NCBI GenBank assembly: GCA_964633715.1
Contig: CAZWHQ010000033.1
Location: 1-49,864, forward strand
Length of the DNA stretch: 49,864 nucleotides
From: JAUWVG01 sp964633715
GTDB lineage: Bacteria > Acidobacteriota > Aminicenantia > Aminicenantales > Aminicenantaceae
Reading direction: 5' to 3'
Part shown: positions 33,647-42,574 of the stretch, one piece after another
Layout: each line of letters opens with the position of its first letter
Position numbering within the stretch: the stretch's first letter is position 1
The notes under the pieces: generated by a model
Database searches by the model: none
What the model saw: only the letters and a program-made list of their open reading frames with translations
What the model was told of the DNA's origin: nothing
Program-made: the position numbers and the translations under genes

Positions 33647-35164
33647 TTGAAAACAACTATTCTTAAACGAATGTTTGTCATTCCGATGGCCTGTCTCCTG
33701 GTACTGAGCTGTCTGGGTTTCGCACAAAAAACAATCCCCTTAAAAACAGACATCGAAGGGAAGGTGTTGATATCCAGACTGGAAAGGATCATTCCCGATC
33801 TGATGAAAAAAGGACATATTCCAGGGCTTTCGATAGCGGTGATCCAGGATGGGAAGATCTTGTGGGCAGAAGGATTTGGCATAAAAAACACCAAAACTGG
33901 AGAGCCTGTGGATAAAGACACAGTATTTGAAGCCGCTTCATTGACGAAGCCTTTTTTTGCCTATATGGTCATGAAACTTGTCGAAAGCGGCAAACTCGAT
34001 TTGGACAAACCCCTTGTCGAATATGTTCCTCAGGATTACCTGGAGAACACCTACATCCGGCATTCCATGGACCTGGAGGATTTTCGCCTTGACTGGTTCA
34101 AGAGGATTACGGCCCGTTTGGTCCTCAGTCATTCCTCAGGATTGCCCCACGGTGAACCGCGCAAACCACTGCCAGTCCTTTTTGAGCCCGGGTCTCAATG
34201 GAAATATTCTGCCGACGGTTACATGTATCTCCAAAGAGTGATCGAGCACATCAAAGGCGAACCTCTGCGAGACATCATGCGCAAAATGGTCATCGAACCT
34301 TTAGGAATGAAGCACAGCAGTTTGGTCTGGCAGGAAAAATATGAGAGACAATCGGCCGTGGGCCATGACGTGTTCAGTGAGACAACCGGCCTGTTCAGAA
34401 AAAGAAAAAGATCCCATTCCGGTGCCAGCCTCTACACAACAGCAGAAGATTACGCAAAGTTTGTCACTGCCGTCCTCAAAAATAGGGGCTTAAAAGAGAA
34501 TACGGTTAAAGAGATGCTGACTTCTCAGATCAATTGTGACAAAAATGTTTTTTGGAGTTTGGGTTTTGGTCTCGAACGTACAGAAAACGGTTTTGGATTC
34601 TGGCAGTGGGGAGACTACGGTATCTTTCGCAACTACATCGTTGCTTACAAGAAAGAACAGGTAGGTCTTGTTTACCTGACAAACAGCTTCAACGGATTGA
34701 GTATTGCCCAGGATATTATCGATGAGGCCATTGGTGGAGGTGAAGACTTTGGGCTGTCATTTCTCAATTATCCCCGTTATGATTCACCGGCGACAGTGTT
34801 TTGTTGGGCAATTGTAGAGGATGGACTGGAAGATGCTAAAAAACTCTTTTACAAACTCTTAAAGGAAAAGCCCAAAATTTTCAACGAAGAGAGTATTAAC
34901 AGCACGGGATATACACTCTTAAACGCGGGCAAAACCGAGGAAGCCATTGAAGTTTTTAAACTAAATGTCGACACTTTCCCGGAATCTGCCAATACCTATG
35001 ACAGTCTTTCCGATGCCTATATCCGGAACAAAAATATCGATCTGGCCATCGAAGCCATAAAAAAAACTCTTGAGAAAATTCCGAACGATACCTCAAGGGA
35101 CAAGGAATTTTTAGATAACCTCAAAAATACGGCCATTGAAAAACTGAAAAAATTGGAAAAGTAA
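33647..35164 (+). CDS. Beta-lactamase-fold serine hydrolase with C-terminal TPRs, probable lipoprotein
   Basis: A 505-residue exported protein. It starts at TTG (33647) with GGGAGGT upstream and has a lipobox VLSC ending at Cys22. Residues 40-355 are a class C/esterase-type serine beta-lactamase fold: Ser98-LTK101 is the nucleophile motif and GHIPGLSIAVIQDGK is the typical entry. The second motif is Y187-SA instead of YxN, and the KTG-like third motif is not obvious (WQWGDYG near 325). From 385 to the end come tetratricopeptide-type helices (STGYTLLNAGKTEEAIEVFK, YDSLSDAYIRNKNIDLAIEA). Relatives are esterases, peptidases or beta-lactamases; the substrate is unknown. A possible terminator hairpin follows at 35185-35209. 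Confidence 0.88.
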   Translation: MKTTILKRMFVIPMACLLVLSCLGFAQKTIPLKTDIEGKVLISRLERIIPDLMKKGHIPGLSIAVIQDGKILWAEGFGIKNTKTGEPVDKDTVFEAASLTKPFFAYMVMKLVESGKLDLDKPLVEYVPQDYLENTYIRHSMDLEDFRLDWFKRITARLVLSHSSGLPHGEPRKPLPVLFEPGSQWKYSADGYMYLQRVIEHIKGEPLRDIMRKMVIEPLGMKHSSLVWQEKYERQSAVGHDVFSETTGLFRKRKRSHSGASLYTTAEDYAKFVTAVLKNRGLKENTVKEMLTSQINCDKNVFWSLGFGLERTENGFGFWQWGDYGIFRNYIVAYKKEQVGLVYLTNSFNGLSIAQDIIDEAIGGGEDFGLSFLNYPRYDSPATVFCWAIVEDGLEDAKKLFYKLLKEKPKIFNEESINSTGYTLLNAGKTEEAIEVFKLNVDTFPESANTYDSLSDAYIRNKNIDLAIEAIKKTLEKIPNDTSRDKEFLDNLKNTAIEKLKKLEK

Positions 35165-35184
35165 TCACTCTCCAAAATAGATGT

Positions 35185-35235
35185 GACACTTTTGGTCTTC
35201 TGAAGTGTCTCTTTATATATGAAGATCAAAAGTGT
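35185..35235 (+). promoter_or_regulatory. Leader of the sigma-factor operon with two mutually exclusive hairpins
   Basis: GACACTT (35185-35191) can pair with AAGTGTC (35203-35209), followed by TCTTT: a terminator-like hairpin for the upstream gene. The same left side can instead pair over 15 bases, ACACTTTTGGTCTTC (35186-35200) with GAAGATCAAAAGTGT (35221-35235), with only one G-U wobble and a 20-nt loop. The loop also holds TATATAT, a possible -10 box. The structure could be an operator flanking an autoregulated promoter, or an RNA switch. A second small palindrome, GTTCCAGGAAC, lies 20 nt before the ATG at 35263. Confidence 0.55.
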
Positions 35236-35262
35236 TGAGGAGAAGTTCCAGGAACAGAATCA

Positions 35263-35754
35263 ATGGATGTCAAAATTAATGAGCTTTATACACGTTATGG
35301 GCCTATGGTGCTCAGACGCTGCCGTCAGCTTCTCCGGGATGAAGACAAGGCTCTCGATGCTATGCAGGAAGTTTTTACGAAACTCATTGTCTATAGGAAC
35401 CGTCTGGAAATGAAATATCCGTCCAGCTTGCTTTTCAGGATATCGACCAATGTGTGCTTGAATATCATCAGAGATTTTAGCGTCCACCGGACAATCAACG
35501 ATGAAGACCTCCTGGGGAACATCGCTCTTTATGATGAGAACGAGGATCGTGCCGTGTTGAGAGATCTCTTAGAGAAAATTTTTAAGGGAGAAAAAAAATC
35601 CACTCGTGAGATTGCAGTCCTGCATTTCGTGGACGGGATGACACTTCCTGAGGTTGCTCAAGAGGTGGGCCTATCCCATTCAGGTGTGCGCAAACGTATC
35701 CGGGAATTGCGGTCACGTGCAAAAATCAAGAAGGAGAAATACTATGACAACTAG
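35263..35754 (+). CDS. ECF-type RNA polymerase sigma factor
   Basis: A 163-residue sigma-70-family factor with only regions 2 and 4, as in ECF sigmas. Region 2 reads LYTRYGPMVLRRCRQLL, then DEDKALDAMQEVFTKLI and a DNA-melting part PSSLLFRISTNVCLNIIRD. Region 4 reads EIAVLHFVDGMTLPEVAQEV, then GLSHSGVRKRIRELRSRA, a helix-turn-helix for the -35 box. It overlaps the next gene by 11 nt, which has its ribosome binding site inside this gene, so the two are translated together. That neighbour is the likely membrane anti-sigma factor. Confidence 0.92.
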   Translation: MDVKINELYTRYGPMVLRRCRQLLRDEDKALDAMQEVFTKLIVYRNRLEMKYPSSLLFRISTNVCLNIIRDFSVHRTINDEDLLGNIALYDENEDRAVLRDLLEKIFKGEKKSTREIAVLHFVDGMTLPEVAQEVGLSHSGVRKRIRELRSRAKIKKEKYYDN

Positions 35755-36565
35755 TCCGGTCCGTGACTGGGAGCTTGAAAGGTATCTTCTTGGTGAGCTG
35801 CCGGAAAAGAGGACCAATGAAATTGAAGCCCAGATGAAGATAAATTCCAAACTGCGGGATCGCCTTACTGTTTTAAAACAGTCTAACGAAGGAATTCTTC
35901 AGCAGTACAAACCTGCGGTTTTGACTCCAAAAATCGAGCAAAGAATTAAGAGGGAGAAAGCCGTTCAAAAAAAGAGAACGCATCCGTTTTTTGCAAAACG
36001 TGCATTTTATGCTGTCCCAGCGATTTCTGCTGCCCTGGTTATCTTCTTTCTCGTACTCATGGGGCCGAGACAAGATCTCAGTTTTTCACTTTCCGATGGC
36101 ACCCGGATTAAAGGGGCCGAAAATATCGATCGATCCAAGCCCTATCTGCTCATTTACAGAAAAAAGGCCAAAGATATCGATCTCCTGAAAGATGGAGATG
36201 AGGCCAAAGCCGGAGATCTGTTGCAGATTGCTTATGGATCTGCAAATGAGAACTATGGAGTTATTTTTTCTTATGATGGCAATGGAACAGTAACGCTTCA
36301 TTACCCGGAAAATAGTGCGGATTCTGCTTTGCTCGGTGACCAAAAAATAGTTCTGCTCTCATTAGCTTACGAATTGGATGAAGCTCCGGGTTATGAAAGA
36401 TTTTTCTTTGTCACTTCAAAATCCGAGATCGATGTCCGGAGTGTTTTGGACAAAGCAAAAATACTTGCTCAGGATTCAGCGAGGGCAAAACAGGAGAAAC
36501 TTCAACTTTCAAATTCTTATAATCAATATTCCCTAATGCTCAAAAAGGAGAGCATCAATGAGTAA
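35744..36565 (+). CDS. Putative membrane anti-sigma factor with DUF4384-like outer domain
   Basis: A 273-residue single-pass protein. ATG 35744 is chosen because AAGGAG precedes it; a longer upstream frame only covers the sigma gene. Residues 8-75 are a helical cytoplasmic part (WELERYLLGELPEKRTNEIE) like the start of zf-HC2 anti-sigma domains, but without the HxxxCxxC zinc site. The membrane helix is at 86-107. The outer part (110-250) has KAGDLLQIAYGSANENYGVIFSYDG, TVTLHYPENS, YELDEAPGYERFFFVTS. That matches the plan of DUF4384, a domain often found with caspase-fold proteases. It overlaps the caspase gene by 8 nt. The anti-sigma role is inferred from position and layout. Confidence 0.75.
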   Translation: MTTSPVRDWELERYLLGELPEKRTNEIEAQMKINSKLRDRLTVLKQSNEGILQQYKPAVLTPKIEQRIKREKAVQKKRTHPFFAKRAFYAVPAISAALVIFFLVLMGPRQDLSFSLSDGTRIKGAENIDRSKPYLLIYRKKAKDIDLLKDGDEAKAGDLLQIAYGSANENYGVIFSYDGNGTVTLHYPENSADSALLGDQKIVLLSLAYELDEAPGYERFFFVTSKSEIDVRSVLDKAKILAQDSARAKQEKLQLSNSYNQYSLMLKKESINE

Positions 36566-38120
36566 AAAAACTATATACACTTTACTTATCTTATTTGTCA
36601 TACATGGTTTTGCGCTCTCTGTGGCACAAGAAGATTTGGGTGTCGATCCAACCGTTATTCAACGCTTTGTCGTCGCTGTCGGGGCAAATAACGGAGGAGA
36701 AGAAAGAGAGCAGCTTCAGTATGCGCTCTCCGATGCCAAATCATTCCTTAAAGTGTTTCATGATCTCGGTGGAGTCACACAAGAAAACAGCCTTTTTTTA
36801 GCGGAACCCGACATGAAATCTTTGTTCACGGAGTTGGGCCAATTCCGGGCAAAGATCGAAGAGTCGAAGCCCGAATCTAAACGTTTAGAGTTCTTTTTCT
36901 ATTATTCGGGGCATTCAGATGATAAAAATATCCTCCTCGGGGATGAGAAGGTGTCTTATGAGGATCTCAGGGAGGTCATAAACAGCGTCGACGCCGATGT
37001 CCGCATCGCCATCCTCGATTCATGTGCATCAGGAGCCTTTACGAGGATCAAGGGCGGAAAGAAACGGCAGCCCTTTATGCTGGATACGGCTTATGATATG
37101 AAAGGATACGCCTTCATGTCCTCCAGCTCGGCAAACGAAGTTTCACAGGAGTCAGATTATATCAACGGGTCCTTTTTTACTCACTATCTTGTGTCCGGTT
37201 TAAGAGGTGCAGCGGATGTCACACAAGATGGACGGGTCACGTTTAATGAGGCCTACCAATTTGCTTTTAATGAAACACTCTCTCAAACCACCAAGACTTT
37301 GAGCGGACCGCAGCATCCCAATACGGATATCCAAATGTCCGGGAGAGGGGATGTGGTCATGACCGATATCCGGCAAAGTCCGGCTTTGCTCGTTCTTCTC
37401 CCTGATCTGGTTGGGAATATTTTTATCCATGATAAAAATAATCAACTTGTTGTGGAATTGACCAAGCCCTCCGGACGACGGATCGAGTTGGGCCTTGAAG
37501 AAGGAAAATACCATATCATCAATATCATAGAGGGACAGGTTTATGAGTCCTCAATCCACTTGGAGAAGGAGAAAAAGTGCGAGCTCGACAGCAGGGAATT
37601 TGTTGAAACGGATAAAGTGTACACAACTCCTCGAGGAGACAGAGATGTCAAAATCAGAGAGAACCGTTATAGGATTTACAATAGAATCGGTCTATTTGTG
37701 GAGGCCAGCACCATCAGCACGCGCATTTATGGAGAGAGGGGAGTCCTGCTGGGCGGGAAGGCCGGATTTGTGTTCAATAGAAAATATTCCCTGGGTGTCG
37801 GGCTTTATGGAAGGGCCTTTGCCAATCTCGAGCCCTTTGATATCGATGTCGATTTTAATCCAGGACGGCCGGCTTACGGCGGGCTTTATGTGGCCTATAC
37901 CTCCTCACCCAACAGCTCCTTTCATATCCAAACGGAAGCATTGATGGGTATTGGAGATTCATGGAACACCAATTTTTACATCATTTCCCCAGGGATCAGT
38001 GCTGTATTCCGTGTCACGAGATTCCTCCAGTTCAAGGGGGGGCTCAACTGGGTGTTTACGGATAAAGACGTGGGACTAAAGAAGCGTTTTTGGAGTTTTT
38101 CAGTCCGGATTGGGATATAA
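36558..38120 (+). CDS. Exported caspase-fold (C14) peptidase with C-terminal beta-barrel
   Basis: A 520-residue protein with a signal peptide (1-23, SVAQ). Residues 33-270 are a caspase/metacaspase p20-type domain: RFVVAVGANNG, ALSDAKSFLKVF, the catalytic His119 in FFFYYSGHSD and Cys156 in AILDSCASGAF, followed by FMSSSSANEVSQES. Both catalytic residues are present. A small beta domain (275-345) comes next, with a PEGA-like GLEEGKYHIINI. From about 370 to the end alternating strands (RIYNRIGLFVEAS, GVGLYGRAF, KGGLNWVF, ending SFSVRIGI) look like an 8-strand outer-membrane barrel. The ATG overlaps the preceding gene in ATGAGTAA, with AAGGAG upstream. An enzyme tethered at the outer membrane, coupled with an anti-sigma gene, suggests envelope signalling. 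Confidence 0.88.
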   Translation: MSKKTIYTLLILFVIHGFALSVAQEDLGVDPTVIQRFVVAVGANNGGEEREQLQYALSDAKSFLKVFHDLGGVTQENSLFLAEPDMKSLFTELGQFRAKIEESKPESKRLEFFFYYSGHSDDKNILLGDEKVSYEDLREVINSVDADVRIAILDSCASGAFTRIKGGKKRQPFMLDTAYDMKGYAFMSSSSANEVSQESDYINGSFFTHYLVSGLRGAADVTQDGRVTFNEAYQFAFNETLSQTTKTLSGPQHPNTDIQMSGRGDVVMTDIRQSPALLVLLPDLVGNIFIHDKNNQLVVELTKPSGRRIELGLEEGKYHIINIIEGQVYESSIHLEKEKKCELDSREFVETDKVYTTPRGDRDVKIRENRYRIYNRIGLFVEASTISTRIYGERGVLLGGKAGFVFNRKYSLGVGLYGRAFANLEPFDIDVDFNPGRPAYGGLYVAYTSSPNSSFHIQTEALMGIGDSWNTNFYIISPGISAVFRVTRFLQFKGGLNWVFTDKDVGLKKRFWSFSVRIGI

Positions 38121-38181
38121 TTGATGCGTTCATTTATTTCAGGAAGCGGCCAGTTGATAAAGCTGGATTAGCGCCCTCTTC

Positions 38182-38210
38182 TTGACGAAAAAGAATCACA
38201 CTGCCACAAT
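38182..38210 (+). promoter_or_regulatory. Possible promoter of the GIDE-like gene
   Basis: TTGACG (38182-38187) and CACAAT (38205-38210) are 17 bp apart, placing a start near 38217, about 12 nt before TTG 38229. The -10 box matches only four of six bases. Confidence 0.4.
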
Positions 38211-38228
38211 AACCTCATCTTTTGTCAG

Positions 38229-39023
38229 TTGAGTCCATGGATGTTGCCTGAACATTTTTTGATAATTGGAGGCGCCTCCTTTTTAGCTGGGCTGATCTGT
38301 CTTTTTTTCTATAACAAAAACAAAAAGCTGCTCTTGGAGATGTGGGCTGTCGATACCTACAGTGCTGCAGATCTCAGGCGGTTAGTCAAAGGTGGTTTTG
38401 ACGCTACAGTTGAGGTGCAGGGTTTGGTATTCTGTGAAAATCCTATTATTTCTTTAGCCGCTCATATCCCCTGCTGCTATTTTCACACGACAGTTGCCAG
38501 ACAGAGCCGCAGAACCCGATCCATAAAGTCCGGCTCAGGAATGCGCACCCAGACGCACTATGTCTGGGTCAATGAGATGGACGAAAAGATTTCTACACCG
38601 TTTAAAGTCCGGGACAAGACAGGAGAGACTGTCGTTGATCCAGCACGGGCGTCTATTGATACAGAAACTGTGCTGAACAAGGTTGTTCGATATAGAGAAC
38701 CTTGGTTTGGGGACAATGTTCGCGATTCGGATACCGGAAGATACAGGATCAGAGAATCGGTCTTTATACATGAAGGTTTTGTCTATGTGTTGGGTCAGGC
38801 CACAACAACCAAGGCTGGTGAGGCACAAATTCGATTTCCTAAAAAAGGGTACATGGATCCGAAAAGGAAAATTTTTTTAGTCAGCCGAAAAAGTGAAAAG
38901 GAGCTGACTCAGAAAAAACAAAAAGTCGGAAGAGTACTGAAAATTATGAGTGCCTTCTTTTTTTTGGCCTTGATGTACAGTTTGCTCGCCTATTTTGGTC
39001 TCGCTCCAGGTTTGAGTAAATAA
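38229..39023 (+). CDS. GIDE/MUL1-like membrane protein without a RING finger
   Basis: A 264-residue protein with a helix near residues 10-27 and another near 240-258. Between them lies a GIDE-type domain as in the mitochondrial ligase MUL1: ATVEVQGLVFCENPIISLAAHIPCCYFHTTVAR (58-90), TPFKVRDKTGETVVDPARASID (about 122-144), then RIRESVFIHEGFVYVLGQA (about 172-190). MUL1 carries a RING domain after the second helix; here the protein ends instead with a short tail, so ubiquitin ligase activity is not expected. The start may be TTG 38229 or ATG 38241; neither has a clear ribosome binding site. It follows the caspase gene by 108 nt on the same strand. Function is unknown. Confidence 0.8.
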   Translation: MSPWMLPEHFLIIGGASFLAGLICLFFYNKNKKLLLEMWAVDTYSAADLRRLVKGGFDATVEVQGLVFCENPIISLAAHIPCCYFHTTVARQSRRTRSIKSGSGMRTQTHYVWVNEMDEKISTPFKVRDKTGETVVDPARASIDTETVLNKVVRYREPWFGDNVRDSDTGRYRIRESVFIHEGFVYVLGQATTTKAGEAQIRFPKKGYMDPKRKIFLVSRKSEKELTQKKQKVGRVLKIMSAFFFLALMYSLLAYFGLAPGLSK

Positions 39024-39081
39024 AGTCCATAGAGTTGAATACAGGACAGAAAGGGTCTATCATTATGAGGTAAAAGGATTG

Positions 39082-41247
39082 ATGTGGATTTTTAGGATGT
39101 TGAGACGACATAAAATAAGGGCCTGTTACAGTTTTTGTGTGCTCTTTGTCTCGACAATGTTTCTTCATGTGCCACTTCAAGCAGATCCTGTCCGTGGAGA
39201 AAGGATCCTTCTTTCCCAGCCGGATGGCACTCTTTTCGAGGGCTTTATTTTTGGGGATGAATTTCATGTGAGGATCGAATCCAAAGATGGGTACACTCTG
39301 ATCAAGAATGAGGAGACTGGACAAATCGAATACGCCCAACTTTTGGATAATCGACTTGTCCCTTCGGGACTGGTAGCCGGCACTGTCCTTTCCGATCATC
39401 TGCAGCGCATCAACTTTCCCAAACATCTCAACGACCGGGCCTTCAGGATTGCTGACAAACGCAGACAAGATCCTCTGGCGCTGCATGAAGTCAGAACCTC
39501 GGCTTTGGAAAAAAGAGTTTCCGTACAGACGGTGACAGGCACAAAAAAAGTATTTATGGTCTGTGTTCAGTTTCAGCCGGAAGAAACTCCCCCTACTCAA
39601 TGGTCATCCGGACTCTATGCACCCGGCAATTTTAATACACGGCTCTTCGACAGCGGGACATCCTCCATCAGTTTGACGAATTTTTATAAAGCTCAATCCT
39701 ATGGTCAGTTTTGGCCGGAAGGATACACCTACCCCAACTGGCTAACTCTTCCCAATACGGCCTCTAAGTACAAGGAAGACGGGAGCTGGCGAAATCTTAT
39801 CAGTGATGCCCTGGATGCCATAAAAATAATGGATCCTTTATTTGATTTTTCCGCGTACAGCAACGATGGAGACATGGATATTATTCTTATCTGGGCCGGA
39901 ACAAGAGAAACATGGGGGACATTTTTCTGGCCGGCGATGAGTAGTGCTTATCTCAATAAGTATGGCATCCAAGTCAGATACTTTAGTGTCGTGAATGAAA
40001 GACGTACTTCAGGGGATGAAAATACCAGCATCAGCACATTCTGTCATGAATACGGCCACATGATTGGAGCTCCTGATCTGTATGATTACAGCGATTTCCA
40101 GAATAAACCGATGGGCAGATACTGTATTATGGGAAGTTCAGACTATAGACTTGGATTCTGTGGTTATATCAAATCAGTAGAATACGGATGGATAAGTGCA
40201 AATGAGATTGTCAATAGTGGAGTTTACCAAGTGGATGCTCTGGGGCTGTCTCAAATATCAAATCCGAGATTGTTTAAAATATATATCGATTATCCTAAGG
40301 AGTATTTGCTTTTAGAGAATAGAAATAATGGCTCTCATCCCCACTATGAAAATTTTCCGAACCGCCGGAGCGGACTGCTGATCACTCACGTGGATGAAAA
40401 CTACACTCCGGCAGCCTGTTTGCCCAGCTTCCCTTTTTACGGCGTCGAAGCCATCTGTGCCGAGCTGAATCCCCAAATATCATCCCTGAATCAATATGCG
40501 TGGGGCTGGGATAAAATGGTCTGGGCAGCCGATTTTGGATATGCAGAGATAGGGCCGTCTTATCCGGATGACAAACCCGCGGGATCTTCTTTAAGAATAT
40601 CCTCTTTTGATGATGAAGAAAATGTCATTTACAGAAATACTCAGGGACATTGGAACAGTAGCGATATCCATATCAACGATATCAGCACTTCCGGAAATAC
40701 GATGAGTTTTTCTGTATTAAAAATCAGCTATACTCTCACTCTCACTGCAAGTCCAGGCGGGACAACGAGTCCTTCACTCGGTTCCCATGTCTATGACAAG
40801 GGAAGATATGTGACTGTCAATATCTATGAGGAACCGTATTATTCATTTATCAAATGGACCGGGGATGTGCAGTCAATACAGCCCAACTCGAGTTTGATAT
40901 CCGTGCTGATGGATTCTGACAAGACTCTTCACGCCGTTTTTCAAAAGATCCATAAACCTCTGGAGGTTGAAGGAGAGAGAATCTTGAACCGCTCTCTGTC
41001 TCAGTCAGAATACATCAACATCCTTAAGTGGAAGCCAAATCCGCTCAATTCAGGCAATCCCCTCAGCAAATACAGAATTTACCACCTCATCGATAACCAG
41101 TGGCACTATTTTGTAGAAGTCAGTCCGACGAAGGGAGAATACTGGCATCGGAATGTGGATAAGGATAAGGTCTATCAGTATAAAATTATTGCAATTAACC
41201 AGAGAGGTGTAGAAGGTGAGCCGTCCTTCTGTACCATCGATCGCTAA
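39082..41247 (+). CDS. Secreted M6-family metallopeptidase (immune inhibitor A-like)
   Basis: A 721-residue exported zinc peptidase. ATG 39082 is preferred over the TTG just before it because GAGGT lies at a fitting distance. After a signal peptide (about 15-35) and a pro-region (RILLSQPDGTLFEGFIFGDEF), the catalytic domain carries HEYGHMIGAPDLYD (about 322-335), the HExxHxxGxxD motif of M6 enzymes. FCHEYGH is preceded by a VFMVCVQF strand (158-165). The C-terminal part has a bacterial-repeat domain (LTASPGGTTSPSLGSHVYDKG, about 552-615), then a fibronectin type III-like domain (ILKWKPNP to YKIIAINQRGVEGEP). Such modules attach to polymers outside the cell. The next gene begins 1 nt after the stop. 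Confidence 0.92.
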   Translation: MWIFRMLRRHKIRACYSFCVLFVSTMFLHVPLQADPVRGERILLSQPDGTLFEGFIFGDEFHVRIESKDGYTLIKNEETGQIEYAQLLDNRLVPSGLVAGTVLSDHLQRINFPKHLNDRAFRIADKRRQDPLALHEVRTSALEKRVSVQTVTGTKKVFMVCVQFQPEETPPTQWSSGLYAPGNFNTRLFDSGTSSISLTNFYKAQSYGQFWPEGYTYPNWLTLPNTASKYKEDGSWRNLISDALDAIKIMDPLFDFSAYSNDGDMDIILIWAGTRETWGTFFWPAMSSAYLNKYGIQVRYFSVVNERRTSGDENTSISTFCHEYGHMIGAPDLYDYSDFQNKPMGRYCIMGSSDYRLGFCGYIKSVEYGWISANEIVNSGVYQVDALGLSQISNPRLFKIYIDYPKEYLLLENRNNGSHPHYENFPNRRSGLLITHVDENYTPAACLPSFPFYGVEAICAELNPQISSLNQYAWGWDKMVWAADFGYAEIGPSYPDDKPAGSSLRISSFDDEENVIYRNTQGHWNSSDIHINDISTSGNTMSFSVLKISYTLTLTASPGGTTSPSLGSHVYDKGRYVTVNIYEEPYYSFIKWTGDVQSIQPNSSLISVLMDSDKTLHAVFQKIHKPLEVEGERILNRSLSQSEYINILKWKPNPLNSGNPLSKYRIYHLIDNQWHYFVEVSPTKGEYWHRNVDKDKVYQYKIIAINQRGVEGEPSFCTIDR

Positions 41248-41248
41248 A

Positions 41249-42526
41249 ATGAAAAAAAAAAAATATTTAACATTTATGGTTCTTTCTGGAATCTTTCTGC
41301 TTTTTACTTCAAAGGGATGTTCTCTATTCCAGCCCTCAGAGGCCTTGGAATGCAGCCTTGTTGAGCTCAGGGAAAATCTTGTTTCCAATTATTATGATGC
41401 TTTTGTTAGAGTGGAGAGGGTGGACCTCAGTGAACCGTTGAAATCCCGGTTTTTTCTTTCAACTCCAACCCTCTATTTGGAGCTGGTGGATTTGGCCTTC
41501 ACCGAGGATGGTTTGTCTGAAGATCTATTGGAAGTTGGGGATACCTTTATCGTTCCCTTACAGAAACCGGATTGGAAGTTTTCCATCCAGGAGGACGAAA
41601 ATATCTACTGCTCCCATAATTTCTGGGATCAACTGCCTGTATCTGACCAGTGGCATCCTACAAAATCCGAGGCTATGGATGTGGCCAAAAACATTGAACT
41701 GAGAAAGAATGATGGATTCATGAAACCTTTGCCAAAAGTTCTTCCTGTTGAGTGGGCTCTGGTCGAAGAAGAAATTCCCGAGCCCGATTATCCTGTGGGA
41801 ATGCTTCTGTTCGAGAAAATAAGGGCCGATATCATCAGAGAAGAAGTGTTTATTCAGTATGCGTATTTGACTGAAGAAGAAGAGCTGGATCTCGATTTAA
41901 TGTCTTCCACAGATGCTCTTTTCAAATGGATTGAATGGGCGCAGGAGATGGGGCAGGCCGGGACTGTAGAAGACAGACAGGTTGTCTATGCGGATTTGGA
42001 GGGAGAGGGGGCTTTTGGCTGGTCATTTCGTTATGTGTATGTTGAGCAGAATTTAGTGGTGGAAGTGACCGTTTCTGCTGATCCTCTTGAGTGGTTAAAA
42101 TCCGAGCAGGACAAAGCTGTCGAAAGGCGGACTGAAAAGGTTTTTCTCAGATATGGATTTGGCCCTATCGGTGATCAGGAGTGGCAGGTTCTTATCGAAA
42201 TCCGGATGAATAGGGAAGGTGTTTTTTTTAAAAGATCGCGTCAGGGCATCACTATAGAAAAACCGTTCAAGCTGGATGAAAAAGATTTTCGAGACATCGA
42301 TCGGTCTCTTCAGGAGAATCGTTTTCTCCTGCTCGAGTCACGTTCAGGCCCTCCGGGAGGCATCGATTCCTTCATTACAGTGCAGTTTATCGACAATGTC
42401 CATTCGGTCGAAATGAAAAATTTCGAAGATCCTTATTTTCAAGCCATTACAAAAAAGATACTGGATATTGTCCTTCCTAAAGTTGATGAAAATTTTCAAG
42501 AGATTCCCATATTCCCCAACTCCTGA
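41249..42526 (+). CDS. Putative lipoprotein of unknown function
   Basis: I place the start at ATG 41249, one base after the preceding stop, because it gives a standard lipoprotein signal: MKKKKYLTFMVLSGIFLLF then a cysteine at position 24 (SKGC). A GTG at 41216 with AGAGG upstream would extend the N terminus by 11 residues and overlap the M6 gene; either is possible. The 425-residue mature part is mixed alpha/beta and acidic, with no motif I recognise. Noticeable parts are DVGDTFIVPLQKPDWKFSIQ-like strands near 95-115, and two later blocks, EEELDLDLMSSTDALFKWIEW and DEKDFRDIDRSLQENRFLLLE. Position suggests co-transcription with the M6 peptidase. Confidence 0.65.
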   Translation: MKKKKYLTFMVLSGIFLLFTSKGCSLFQPSEALECSLVELRENLVSNYYDAFVRVERVDLSEPLKSRFFLSTPTLYLELVDLAFTEDGLSEDLLEVGDTFIVPLQKPDWKFSIQEDENIYCSHNFWDQLPVSDQWHPTKSEAMDVAKNIELRKNDGFMKPLPKVLPVEWALVEEEIPEPDYPVGMLLFEKIRADIIREEVFIQYAYLTEEEELDLDLMSSTDALFKWIEWAQEMGQAGTVEDRQVVYADLEGEGAFGWSFRYVYVEQNLVVEVTVSADPLEWLKSEQDKAVERRTEKVFLRYGFGPIGDQEWQVLIEIRMNREGVFFKRSRQGITIEKPFKLDEKDFRDIDRSLQENRFLLLESRSGPPGGIDSFITVQFIDNVHSVEMKNFEDPYFQAITKKILDIVLPKVDENFQEIPIFPNS

Positions 42527-42574
42527 TATAATAATCACACAGCTCCCGTTAAGCATACAAGGACAACGGCTAAA

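Noticed and set aside
35263..38120. Sigma/caspase operon as a toxin-antitoxin or phage-defence cassette
   Set aside because: The caspase is exported and has a barrel tail, which points to an envelope function rather than a cytoplasmic killing enzyme; no defence genes are adjacent.
38229..39023. GIDE protein as a bacterial ubiquitin ligase
   Set aside because: There is no RING finger, no cysteine/histidine cluster after the second helix, and no ubiquitin-like or E1/E2-like gene in the window.
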